From Thiorhodospira sibirica ATCC 700588 (GTDB taxonomy: Bacteria > Pseudomonadota > Gammaproteobacteria > Ectothiorhodospirales > Ectothiorhodospiraceae), in contig NZ_MU255056.1 in assembly GCF_000227725.2 (NCBI RefSeq), positions 1,642,893-1,706,892 of the forward strand: DNA of 64,000 bases. The letters are read 5' to 3'. The position numbers and the translations under genes were made by a program. The notes under the pieces are model-generated. The model saw only the letters and a program-made list of their open reading frames with translations. It was not told the DNA's origin and did no database searches. Positions 36,501-44,057 of the stretch are shown here, one piece after another (position 1 is the first letter of the stretch; the number at the start of each line of letters is the position of its first letter).

Positions 36501-38362
36501 CCATTATCTATGTCAACAAAGCCTTCAGCAGCATTACCGGCTACACGCTGGAAGAGTCCAAAGGACGCAGCTTTGGCTTTTTATTCGAGGCGCTGGCAGA
36601 CGATCAGGCCCCGGCCCTGGCGAATATTCATCTCGGCATGCAAAACGGCAAGGTCGTGCATACCCTCGTGCGCAGTCGGCACAAAAATGGCACGATTTTC
36701 TGGAATGAGTTATCCATTTACCCCATTACCGACGAGCACGCCCGGATCAGTCATTTTGTCGCCGTGCAAAATGATGTCTCCGAACAGGTCAAAGCCCGTC
36801 ACGAGCTGGCAGAAAATGAACGCCGCCTGCGCCATGCCCAGTTGTATGCCCAGGTATGGAGTTTTGAGTGGGATATCGAAGAAGACCGCTTCCACTCGCT
36901 CAACATCGCCAATGACATCTTCGGCCAGATCGAGGCCATTCAGATCCCTAATCTGCGCAGCTTTTTGCGCCTGCTGCATCAGGACGACCGCCACAGCGTC
37001 TATAGCGCCATGATCGCCTGTCGCGATGGCAAGGCCGATGCGCTGGATATTGAATACCGCCTGCACGATGATCTGCTGGGTGATCGCTGGCTGCATACCC
37101 GGGCGGCGGTGGATTGTGAAAACGGACGCCAGCGCAAGCTGTTAGGGTTGACCCAGGACATCACCGAGCGCAAGCTGGGCGAGCTGCATCTGGCCGCCGC
37201 CCGCGATGAAGCCGAAAAGGCGAACCGGGCAAAAAATGAATTTCTCTCGCGCATGAGCCACGAATTGCGCACTCCGCTCAATGCCATCTTGGGTTTTGCC
37301 CAGTTGCTGGAGGTCGATGAGCAGCAAAGCGAGACGCACCGTGATTCCATTCAGGAAATCCTGCGTGCCGGTTGGCATCTGTTGGCGCTGATCAACGATA
37401 TTCTGGATCTGTCACGGCTGGAAACCGGGCGTCTGGAGGTACAGCGGGAGCTTGTCGATACCAAATCGGTGATTGAGGAATGTATCAGCGCCTTGATGCC
37501 GACCACGCGCCCGCGCCATATCAGCATCAGCAAGGAGCTGGATGCAGGTATGCTGGTGTGGGCGGATCGCACCCGCCTTAAACAGGTGCTGCTCAATATT
37601 ATCTCCAATGCCATCAAATACAACCGCGACCAGGGCACGGTGGTGATTCGCTCCAAACCCGGCAAAAACGGTAATGCCTACATCATCATTGCCGACAGCG
37701 GCATCGGCATGAGCGAAGAGCAGACCAAGCGTCTGTTCCAGCCTTTTGAGCGTTTGGGCCGGGAGATGTCGGAGGTAGACGGTGTTGGTATCGGTCTGTC
37801 ATTATCCCAGCAGCTACTGGATATGATGCATGGCACGGTGCAGGTAGAAAGCACGCCCGGCAAAGGCAGCGTTTTCACGGTGATGCTGCCCTTACATGAT
37901 GAGGTTGACGATGCGGGGTACGGTGGCATGATCGTGCCCCCGCCGCCTGTGCCTGCTGAAGCGGGCGAGGTACCGGCACTAAGCCATGATAATTTCATCA
38001 AAGTCCTTTATATTGAAGATAATCCGGCCAATTTAATGGTGATGCGCCGTCTCATGGACAGTCATCCCAATATTGCGCTGGCCGAGGCCAACACCGGGCG
38101 GCTGGGGATTGAGTTGGCGCTGGCCACACAGCCACAGCTGATTTTGCTGGATTTGCATTTGCCGGACATGACCGGCTTTGAGGTCCTTAAGCGGTTGCGC
38201 GCCGAGCCAGAATGTACGCACACGCCGATCATCGCGGTGAGTGCCGATGCCGGGGTGAGCCGGATAAAAGAGGCTTTGGGCATTGGCTTTGATGATTATG
38301 TGGTCAAACCCTTTCGCCTGGCTGATCTCGAACGTGCCGTGTTAAAGTTTTCCAGGCCGTAA
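33521..38362 (+). CDS. CheB-CheR-PAS-histidine kinase-REC fusion sensor
   Basis: 1613 residues. CheB methylesterase domain (about 20-205) with catalytic Ser in GIGASAGGIEAL, His in AQHLSAEHPS and Asp in GTGTDGAEG. CheR methyltransferase (about 225-480): LRRLQRRL, FFRDTEAF, IAGCATGEEAYS, SCRNLLIYF. A heptad coiled coil (about 650-730) of TNEELQS-type repeats, then several PAS domains, HisKA (SHELRTPLNAILGF, about 1245), HATPase (NAIKYN, DSGIGMS, GVGIGLS) and a C-terminal REC (IEDNPANL, LLDLHLP, KPF; about 1490-1610). All catalytic residues appear present. It has no transmembrane segment and no chemotaxis genes nearby; ligand and output are unknown. Confidence 0.93.
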   Translation: MPEMTQEHGVDSADIPSRELPTVVGIGASAGGIEALSRLLRALPENTHFSYVIAQHLSAEHPSMLTDILGRETQLPVMELEDGFAPAPNTIYITPAAANVLFEEGIFRLKETTVRGTPKPSIDLLFRSLAMDLGELAIGIVLSGTGTDGAEGVKAIKQAGGYVLVQSLDTAKYTGMPQAAADTGVADEILPPEGIGEALTRLNQHLPTPTALSSLPQNLGKHTELERIVRLVRTRTGVDLGLYKEATMLRRLQRRLHESNAASLGEYLDLLEHRLDEAEALVNTLHIVVTSFFRDTEAFNALSTFIQLIVQRKPTDEALRIWIAGCATGEEAYSVGMLVLEAMREQTKHLKVQIYATDVDLDALATARRGVYSSSAIELLDRALLQRYFHKIKDCYQVNQVLRELIVFAKHDLIKDPPFLHLDMVSCRNLLIYFKNDIQGRVLETFHYALRSYGYLFLGRSETTHCRETLFVTVSKPAKLYQRKPGDSSYIPPIQRLGNGGGAASATAIEQRSPGILERILDSLQQSYVPPGLLLDERLDIRRILGKGGQYLRHKEGQTSLNAVELIPKHLGLDLRALVAKSKRSGMPVHGRTVKYRLDTEEVAVRLVVRPLVDDSAELLYLVLFEPQNLSVPVADHSASLGPADEDSVRALEHELAATREHLQTVVQELETTNEELQSTNEELQSANEELQSTNEELETSNEELQATNEELSTVNQELQGRSEQLALVNSDLQNIKDSLPYPIIAIDSHLCVKHFNQEAQRIFNLNNEDMGKNVATLQALVSVSGLVERLDQVIRSSQPFEQQISAPGDYLMRIQPYAGTKHHGAGAILTFWDNAEIIKTQNELRESENRLQQILNHSPLWDYVKDRGGRYLLINRRMLEVIGYQAAEVIGRVDEELFSPEITRIFRQADHQALTSEKVVEIEHCLHIGGKDVILLASHFTLRDAAGIAYAVCMKALDITARKANEMLVNLQSQALNASANGIAITAGTNDFPIIYVNKAFSSITGYTLEESKGRSFGFLFEALADDQAPALANIHLGMQNGKVVHTLVRSRHKNGTIFWNELSIYPITDEHARISHFVAVQNDVSEQVKARHELAENERRLRHAQLYAQVWSFEWDIEEDRFHSLNIANDIFGQIEAIQIPNLRSFLRLLHQDDRHSVYSAMIACRDGKADALDIEYRLHDDLLGDRWLHTRAAVDCENGRQRKLLGLTQDITERKLGELHLAAARDEAEKANRAKNEFLSRMSHELRTPLNAILGFAQLLEVDEQQSETHRDSIQEILRAGWHLLALINDILDLSRLETGRLEVQRELVDTKSVIEECISALMPTTRPRHISISKELDAGMLVWADRTRLKQVLLNIISNAIKYNRDQGTVVIRSKPGKNGNAYIIIADSGIGMSEEQTKRLFQPFERLGREMSEVDGVGIGLSLSQQLLDMMHGTVQVESTPGKGSVFTVMLPLHDEVDDAGYGGMIVPPPPVPAEAGEVPALSHDNFIKVLYIEDNPANLMVMRRLMDSHPNIALAEANTGRLGIELALATQPQLILLDLHLPDMTGFEVLKRLRAEPECTHTPIIAVSADAGVSRIKEALGIGFDDYVVKPFRLADLERAVLKFSRP
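35530..35680 (+). repeat. Tandem 21-bp coding repeats (TNEELQS heptads)
   Basis: The DNA repeats in 21-base units of the form ACCAACGAGGAACTGCAATC, each encoding one heptad (TNEELQS, SNEELQA and variants), about seven units in a row. They build the coiled coil between the CheR and PAS parts of the fusion sensor. Near-identical units can change copy number by slippage without shifting the frame. Confidence 0.8.
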
Positions 38363-38416
38363 AGCACCGCTGGGCGTGTCTGTCCAGGGGCCCGCAACTC
38401 CAAGGAAGCGCTAAAC

Positions 38417-39001
38417 GTGTACAACCTGAGTCTGCAAGTCTTACGCACCGACACCTCCGGCATGCCGCTTGAGTGGATTGATTATCAACAGGCAGTACGC
38501 CTTTACTTTGCGCAGCAGGTGGCCTACACCTGCGGCAGTCTGCTCTATCGCATTCGCGGGGGTGTGCAGGCGCGTAGCGGGCGACGCAGCCTCATTGAGG
38601 TCAATTCCATCATCGCCACCCACGGCACCAACCGCGCCCTGCGTAGCGGCTATGTACCGCCTTTGAACAACCGGGCGCTGTTTCGCCGTGATGCCTGTTT
38701 ATGCCTGTATTGCGGACAGCCGTTTAAACGCCATGAGCTTTCCCGCGATCATGTCACTCCGATTACTCAGGGCGGGCGCGATGTCTGGGAAAATGTGGTC
38801 ACTGCCTGTAAGCGCTGCAATAATCACAAGGCCGGACGCACCCCTGAGCAGGCGGGAATGCAGCTGCTAGCCGTGCCGTTTATGCCCACCCATGCCGAGT
38901 ATATTTACTTGCAAAGCCGCCATGTGCTGAGCGACCAGATGGCGTTTTTAAAGGCCCATTTCCCGCGCAGCAGTCCCTTACGTCAGCGTGCGCTGCAATA
39001 A
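38417..39001 (+). CDS. HNH endonuclease family protein
   Basis: 194 residues from GTG 38417, with AAGGAAG upstream. The HNH zinc-type core is at about 97-145: CLYCGQPFKRHELSRDHVTP, then GGRDVWENVVTACKRCNNHKAGRT. Two CxxC pairs bind zinc; DHVTP and the final N...H complete the nuclease motif. This group is widespread as stand-alone chromosomal genes with unclear function; it is not linked to a phage or intron here. It ends 42 bases before hemH. Confidence 0.88.
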   Translation: MYNLSLQVLRTDTSGMPLEWIDYQQAVRLYFAQQVAYTCGSLLYRIRGGVQARSGRRSLIEVNSIIATHGTNRALRSGYVPPLNNRALFRRDACLCLYCGQPFKRHELSRDHVTPITQGGRDVWENVVTACKRCNNHKAGRTPEQAGMQLLAVPFMPTHAEYIYLQSRHVLSDQMAFLKAHFPRSSPLRQRALQ

Positions 39002-39043
39002 CACAGCCGCCGCTGATTTTCTCTCATCATTAGCTGAAACCAC

Positions 39044-40153
39044 ATGCACTATATTGGCGAATCCAACCACATCCATGGCGAGGCAGAATGCCTGGGCGTT
39101 TTACTGGCCAACACCGGCACCCCAGATGCCCCGACAGCCCCGGCCCTGCGTCGCTATCTCAAACAGTTTTTGTGGGATCCGCGAGTGGTCGAAGTGGCCA
39201 GACCGCTGTGGTGGGTGATTCTCAACGGTGCCATCCTGCAGGTACGCCCGCGCCGTAGCGCTGAACTTTACGCCAAGGTCTGGACCCCGGAGGGTTCGCC
39301 CTTGCTGGCCATCACCAAAGCCCAGGGACAGGCCCTGCAAAGTGTGCTTGAGCAGCGCCTGCCCGGCCCGGTGCGGGTTGCCATCGCCATGCGCTATGGA
39401 CATCCCAGCGTTGCCGAGGCTTTAGAACAGCTGCGTCAGGCCCGCGCCCGGCGTATCCTGGTATTGCCGCTGTATCCACAATATTCCGCCTCCACCACCG
39501 GCTCAATCTTCGACGCCCTGGCGGAAAGTTTCACGCGCTGGCGCTGGGTGCCTGAGCTGCGCTTTATCAACCACTACTATGACGCGCCTACTTATATCGA
39601 GGCCCTGGCACACAGCGTGCGCAGCCATTGGGCGCAACAAGGCCAGCAGGACTACCTGATGATGTCATTTCACGGCGTCCCCAGAAGCTACCTGCTCGCC
39701 GGTGATCCCTACCACTGCCACTGCTTTGTCACCGGTCGCCTGCTCGCCGAACAGCTCAAGCTGGAACGCACCGCCTGGGAGCTGACCTTTCAATCTCGCG
39801 TAGGCAGTCAGGAATGGCTCAAACCCTATACCGAAGAAACCCTCAAACTCTTGCCCCGTCAAGGCATCAAACGGATCAGCGTCATTTGCCCCGGCTTTGC
39901 CGCCGACTGTCTGGAAACCCTGGAAGAAATCGCCGTAGAAAACCGCAAAAACTTCCTCAAAGCCGGTGGCGAACATTACAGCTACATCCCCGCCCTCAAT
40001 GGCCAGGACATGCACATTGAAACCCTCGCTCAGCTGGTCATACAACACACCCAAGGCTGGCCCGAGGCGGCACCGGACTATGACGCCGTCCAAGAAGCCG
40101 TCAAGGCTGAGCTCACCCGACAACGCGCCATGGAAAAAGGCGCCTCGCGGTAA
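39044..40153 (+). CDS. hemH: Ferrochelatase
   Basis: 369 residues. HemH inserts Fe2+ into protoporphyrin IX to give protohaem, competing with Mg chelatase (bchH/I/D, right part of the window) for the same substrate. Signatures: GVLLANTGTPDAPTAPALRRYLKQFLWDPRVVE, MRYGHPSVAEALEQL, LPLYPQYSASTTGSIFDAL, MMSFHGVPRSYL (catalytic His) and SVICPGFAADCLETLEEI. Confidence 0.95.
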   Translation: MHYIGESNHIHGEAECLGVLLANTGTPDAPTAPALRRYLKQFLWDPRVVEVARPLWWVILNGAILQVRPRRSAELYAKVWTPEGSPLLAITKAQGQALQSVLEQRLPGPVRVAIAMRYGHPSVAEALEQLRQARARRILVLPLYPQYSASTTGSIFDALAESFTRWRWVPELRFINHYYDAPTYIEALAHSVRSHWAQQGQQDYLMMSFHGVPRSYLLAGDPYHCHCFVTGRLLAEQLKLERTAWELTFQSRVGSQEWLKPYTEETLKLLPRQGIKRISVICPGFAADCLETLEEIAVENRKNFLKAGGEHYSYIPALNGQDMHIETLAQLVIQHTQGWPEAAPDYDAVQEAVKAELTRQRAMEKGASR

Positions 40154-40177
40154 TCCCTGCATCCGTTTTGCGCCCAT

Positions 40178-40205
40178 AAAAAAAGCCTGCCACATTGGGC
40201 AGGCT
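40178..40205 (-). terminator. Terminator reading on the minus strand
   Basis: Stem AGCCTGCC/GGCAGGCT with loop ACATTG; on the minus strand it is followed by seven T. It would end transcripts coming from the PilS-like gene (stop at 40524), leaving a 3' leader of about 320 bases, and also stands 30 bases after hemH. Confidence 0.65.
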
Positions 40206-40523
40206 ACAAACCTCTTGGGGGGGAGGCTGGGATCTCCTATCACCTGGCTGAAAATCGGTACCGTGGCAGCTATCTTAAGACTGCTTTCGCCTGAGGCGAC
40301 ACGGTAGGCACTTAAAAACGTTTCTTAACCTGTCTTGACAGTTGCTTAGCTTAATAGGTTCAAGCACTTTTAAAATTTTTTAGGTTGCCGGGCTAGGCTG
40401 TTGTTATAACCTAGTATTTAACTAGGATTTAGGCTTATTGTACTAAACCTAGTATTTATGTCAACTATTATTTGCAGAATTTTTTACAGCGCCGCCATCT
40501 GGCAAAACGCGGCAGGACCGGGT
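40206..40523. other. AT-rich convergent gap with a repeated CCTAGTATTTA motif
   Basis: No gene was seen. ACCTAGTATTTA occurs at 40409-40420 and 40447-40458, and the first copy is followed by ACTAGG (40421-40426), making an inverted repeat CCTAGT/ACTAGG. The stretch 40320-40490 is much richer in A+T than its surroundings. Since both flanking genes end here, it is unlikely to be a promoter for them. Confidence 0.5.
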
Positions 40524-42239
40524 TTACTCCCATGCCCCGTGGGTGCGTGCAGCGGCCGGATCGGGATTTAAGGCAGGCAGTGGGCGTGGGGGTGCGCTGT
40601 GCGGCAGCGGGAAGTGAATGCGAAAACAGGCACCCCCTTCGGGGCGGACGAGGTATTCCAGCCGTCCGCCATTGCTTTCGCACAGTTCGCGGGCGATGTA
40701 CAGACCAAGCCCGGTGCCACTGCTGTGCTGGGCGTGGCTGACAAAGGGTTCAAAGATTTGTTGGCGCCAGCCCAGCGCTACCCCACAGCCATTGTCGATG
40801 ACATCAAGTACGCTGTGTTGTGAGATGGGATGCGTGCCGCCAACCAGTTCAATGAGAATGTCGGGCTTGGGACGGGCGGCATGGGCGAGTGCGTTTTGGC
40901 ACAGATTCCACAGAATCTGGTGCAGTTGCTGTGGATCAAACATGACCTGAGAATCTGCGGGTTTGACCTGAATCTTGAGTTGCGGCGCGGCCAGCCCGTG
41001 ATGGGTTTTGAATTCCTGGGCAAATTGCTCAAGCCAGGGGCTCAAAGGCATTAGGCCATGCTGGTGCGGGGTGCGCCGCGACATGCACAGCACGTCCTGG
41101 ATCACGGTGTTCATGCGCTGTGATTGTTCGCGGATAATTTTGAGCAGGCGTTGATCGGCAGGGTTGTGGCTTAAGGCCGGTGATTCCGCCAGCAGTTGTG
41201 CCGCATGGCTGATGGCGCCGAGGGGATTGCGGATTTCATGGGCGATGCTGGCGGTCAACCGCCCTACAGAGGCCAGCTTGGCGGCTTGCATCTGGCGGCG
41301 CATCTCGGCGGTGTCGTCTAAAAAAATCAAGGCTCCGGTGGCACCTTCCATGGTCCACGGACTGAAGCGCACCCGCAATTCCGGACTTTGATCATTGCCG
41401 TCAAGCTGCACGCTGCCCAGTCCATCAGGGGCGGTTTTCCAGGCATGAAAGGCACGGTGCAAATCGGCGGATAGGGGTTTTAGGGATTCCACGGGACGGG
41501 GATGCAGGCCCAGAAGATTCCAGGCGGCGGCGTTGATCAGAAAGGGATAGCCCTGTTGGTTCACGGCAATAACGCCGGCTTGCATACTGTCAATGATATG
41601 CGCATTGAGCCGCGTCATATTGGCCAGATCGGTACTGTGGCGCTTGGCCAGGGCTTCGCTTTCACGCGCCCGCTTGGCCAGGGTGAGTGCCAGTAAGGCC
41701 GTTGCCAGCAGACCGGCCCCCAAAAGCCCCGTCTGGGTAAAGGCGCCATCACCAAACTCATGTACCAGGGCACGCACTAACTCGCTGAGCAGTAAGGCAA
41801 GAAAGGTTAGCGCCGCCAGCAATAGCGCGGTGCGTCCCTGCAATAGCAAACTCAGCCCCGCCACGGCAGGAATCGCCAGCGTCCCCAAACCGCTTTCCAC
41901 ACCGCCACCGGCCTGGGTTACCCAGGTGATCATGACGATATCGGCACCGGCATGCAGATACACTTGCCAGTTAAAGGGCACCCAGCGAGGCAGGGCGCTT
42001 AACAGCATTAACCCGCCCCCGGCCAGCAGGTAGGCATTGAGCGCCCACAAAAAGCGCTCGCTGTCTTGCAGGCCGACGCGCTCCAGGCCAGTATCGGTAA
42101 AATGCAGCACAAACAGCAAGGTAATGGCGAGCAGTCGATACACGCAAAACAGGCGCAAGGAGCGCCACTGCATCCCTGCGGTGTGCCGATGGGTGGGCTG
42201 CAACGGGCTTAATAATCCGGTTCGTTGCCCGGTTTCCAT
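40524..42239 (-). CDS. PilS-like membrane sensor histidine kinase (no adjacent PilR)
   Basis: 571 residues. Six hydrophobic segments (about residues 28-200), a PAS domain (IIDSMQAGVIAVNQQGYPFLINAAA, about 215-310), HisKA with His in SIAHEIRNPLGAISHAAQLL (about 345) and HATPase (NLCQNALAHA, DNGCGVAL, SGTGLGLYIARELCESNGG). This is the layout of PilS, which with PilR controls type IV pilus genes. PilR normally follows directly; here the gene ends in a Pro-rich tail, then a gap and hemH on the other strand, so the partner must be elsewhere or lost. Overlaps the redoxin gene by 31 bases. Confidence 0.8.
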   Translation of the reverse strand: METGQRTGLLSPLQPTHRHTAGMQWRSLRLFCVYRLLAITLLFVLHFTDTGLERVGLQDSERFLWALNAYLLAGGGLMLLSALPRWVPFNWQVYLHAGADIVMITWVTQAGGGVESGLGTLAIPAVAGLSLLLQGRTALLLAALTFLALLLSELVRALVHEFGDGAFTQTGLLGAGLLATALLALTLAKRARESEALAKRHSTDLANMTRLNAHIIDSMQAGVIAVNQQGYPFLINAAAWNLLGLHPRPVESLKPLSADLHRAFHAWKTAPDGLGSVQLDGNDQSPELRVRFSPWTMEGATGALIFLDDTAEMRRQMQAAKLASVGRLTASIAHEIRNPLGAISHAAQLLAESPALSHNPADQRLLKIIREQSQRMNTVIQDVLCMSRRTPHQHGLMPLSPWLEQFAQEFKTHHGLAAPQLKIQVKPADSQVMFDPQQLHQILWNLCQNALAHAARPKPDILIELVGGTHPISQHSVLDVIDNGCGVALGWRQQIFEPFVSHAQHSSGTGLGLYIARELCESNGGRLEYLVRPEGGACFRIHFPLPHSAPPRPLPALNPDPAAARTHGAWE

Positions 42240-42784
42240 TTGATATTACAGCCCAGGCTGGGTTTTTGCTCTGCCGTTATCGCCTGCCCACTGAGCAAGG
42301 CATCCACCGCCTGGCGCATATCCGCGCCGGTCACCATCACATCATTGCCTGGCCGGGCGCCATCAAACTGGCCACGGTAGACTAAGCGACGCTCGCCATC
42401 AAACAGGAAAAAATCCGGGGTACAGGCCGCCTGATAAGCCTTGGCGGTTGCCTGGCTCTGGTCATACAGATAGGGGAATGGATAAGCAAAACGGCGCGCA
42501 TCGTCTTGCATCTTCTCCGGGCTGTCCTCCGGAAAATTGTCGGCATCGTTGGCATTAATGGCGATCATCGCCAGCCCCTGGGGGATATATTCGCGCCCGA
42601 AACGCGCCAGTTCATGACGGAGCATCTGCACAAAAGGGCAGTGATTGCAGATAAACGCCACCAGATAGCCTTTGGCCTGGGCAAAGTCATCCAAGCTTAT
42701 GGTGTTGCCGGTCACTACGTCCGGCAAGCTGAAAGGCGGGGCCTGGGTTCCCAGGGCCAACATCGTAGACGGAGTGCGTGCCAT
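42209..42784 (-). CDS. Thioredoxin-fold protein of the AhpC/TSA (redoxin) family
   Basis: 191 residues. The motif FICNHCPFV (residues 43-51) replaces the usual thioredoxin CxxC region and is typical of a redoxin subgroup annotated as thioredoxin family/alkyl hydroperoxide reductase. Further conserved: LGTQAPPFSLPDV, AINANDADNFPEDSPEKM, YDQSQATAKAYQAACTPDFFLFD. Probably a cytoplasmic thiol-disulfide or peroxide-handling protein. It is transcribed just upstream of the PilS-like gene. Confidence 0.85.
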   Translation of the reverse strand: MARTPSTMLALGTQAPPFSLPDVVTGNTISLDDFAQAKGYLVAFICNHCPFVQMLRHELARFGREYIPQGLAMIAINANDADNFPEDSPEKMQDDARRFAYPFPYLYDQSQATAKAYQAACTPDFFLFDGERRLVYRGQFDGARPGNDVMVTGADMRQAVDALLSGQAITAEQKPSLGCNIKWKPGNEPDY

Positions 42785-42844
42785 GTTGTTCTCCTCAAAG
42801 ATTATTTGAATATTTTGTTATCGTGAGACTTAGCGGTCAATCAC

Positions 42845-42916
42845 CTCAAGCGAAGTCGGGGCTTAGCCGTATTGCGTGAAAAGCCCCTGCCTTGAGGCAT
42901 GGGGAAGGATAGCGCG
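42845..42916 (-). mobile_element. Right-end relic of an IS200/IS605-type element
   Basis: On the minus strand CGCTATCCTTCCCCATGCC..GGGGCTTTTCACGC aligns with CGCTATCCCTCCCCGGCC..GGGGTTTCTCGCGG at the right end of the element at 55752-56208. It lies in the 457-base gap between the redoxin gene and rsmJ. GTGA (42844-42841 on the minus strand) follows, but about 20 bases further away than in the intact end. Confidence 0.5.
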
Positions 42917-42999
42917 GCCTGCGCAGCCAGGTCTATCATGTTAACGTGTCTTGTTAAACCGGCAATCAAATAGCTACGCATTGTGCGATGATGTGTTGC

Positions 43000-43173
43000 A
43001 TGAAAAAAGAGGATGCCAGAACCCTGTACCCGGCGGCGCAGGAAAAAAAGCGCAAGACGGCGATTCGTCTTTTAAAACACAAAGCACTATCCCATCTTCG
43101 CAAACTGCAAAAGCCGCCCAAGCGGGTAGCGAGCTATTTCCAGGCCGGATCCATTCAATATGCAGCGGTGTAG
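43000..43173 (+). pseudogene. IS630-type transposase N-terminal fragment
   Basis: The frame from ATG 43000 reads MKKEDARTLYPAAQEKKRKT AIRLLKHK, resembling the start of IS630-family transposases (MKKxDARxLxxxxQExxRxxAVRL). After about 27 codons the similarity ends and the frame closes at 43173 with no helix-turn-helix or DDE domain. It adjoins another transposon-end relic. Confidence 0.45.
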
Positions 43174-43241
43174 CTATTTGGTTGGCGGATTAATATCTTA
43201 CATCTACCGTGGCAAAACGGGTCATTGTTAACGCCTCCTCA

Positions 43242-44057
43242 TCAGCCAAGCAGATACACATCCATGCGGGTGCTGGAGCCCATGAGCTGATGGCTTGGGC
43301 GGCAACCGCCCAGAGGTTCTGCTTTGGCGGGACGTTTAACCACTACGCGCTTTTGTGCCACACCCAAAGCCTGCTGCAATACCTGTGCGGCATCTTCATC
43401 CTCGCCCAGTAATTGCTTGAACACTCGCATTTCTTTTTTTACCAGCGCGGATTTGTCCCGCTGCGGATACATGGGGTCCAGATAGATGACTTCGGGGCTT
43501 TGGGCGGGGGTTAGGTCTGCCAGATAGGTGCTGGCCTCGCTGTGCTTAAGGCGCATGCGCACGATGATGGGGGCGGTAGGTGGGTGCTGTTGGGCGCGGT
43601 GCAGGGCATCTTCCAGCAGGGCGTGAATGATGGGGTGGCGTTCTAGCAGGGTGACATGACATCCCAGGCTGGCCAGGATAAAGGCATCACGCCCCAGACC
43701 TGCGGTCACATCCAGCACGCCGGGGCGGTGACCGCCCTTTAAGCCCACCGCACGGGCAATGGCTTCGTGGCGAATGCTGCCGTGTGTCTTGCGATAGCCA
43801 AGCTTTCCGCTGATAAAATCGGCATACACCGGGCCTTGTTGGGGATTTTCGCCATCATGCAAGGCTAGGCCATGCTCACCATAGCGCAGATAAAGCCCGG
43901 CGGTTTGCGCTTGCTCGCTAGACGGACAAAATAAAAGGCCCAGGCGTTGCGCCAGGGCCTCGGCAGGTGCCTGCAGCGTGGCGCTACAGGCACAGACACA
44001 CAGCTTAGGACTTCTTGCCACCTTTAGCACTGCCACCGCTTTCTGCGGCCTTTTCAA
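43242..44057 (-). CDS. rsmJ: 16S rRNA (guanine-1516-N2) methyltransferase
   Basis: Up to 271 residues from the ATG at 44057, but that start lies inside yidC; a GTG at 44018 giving 258 residues is closer to the usual length of about 250. Clear RsmJ features: VLDVTAGLGRDAFILASLGC (SAM binding), VIYLDPMYPQRDKSALVKKEMRVF and KRVVVKRP. It methylates G1516 of 16S rRNA. It directly follows yidC on the same strand, at the place often held by mnmE. Confidence 0.9.
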   Translation of the reverse strand: MKRPQKAVAVLKVARSPKLCVCACSATLQAPAEALAQRLGLLFCPSSEQAQTAGLYLRYGEHGLALHDGENPQQGPVYADFISGKLGYRKTHGSIRHEAIARAVGLKGGHRPGVLDVTAGLGRDAFILASLGCHVTLLERHPIIHALLEDALHRAQQHPPTAPIIVRMRLKHSEASTYLADLTPAQSPEVIYLDPMYPQRDKSALVKKEMRVFKQLLGEDEDAAQVLQQALGVAQKRVVVKRPAKAEPLGGCRPSHQLMGSSTRMDVYLLG

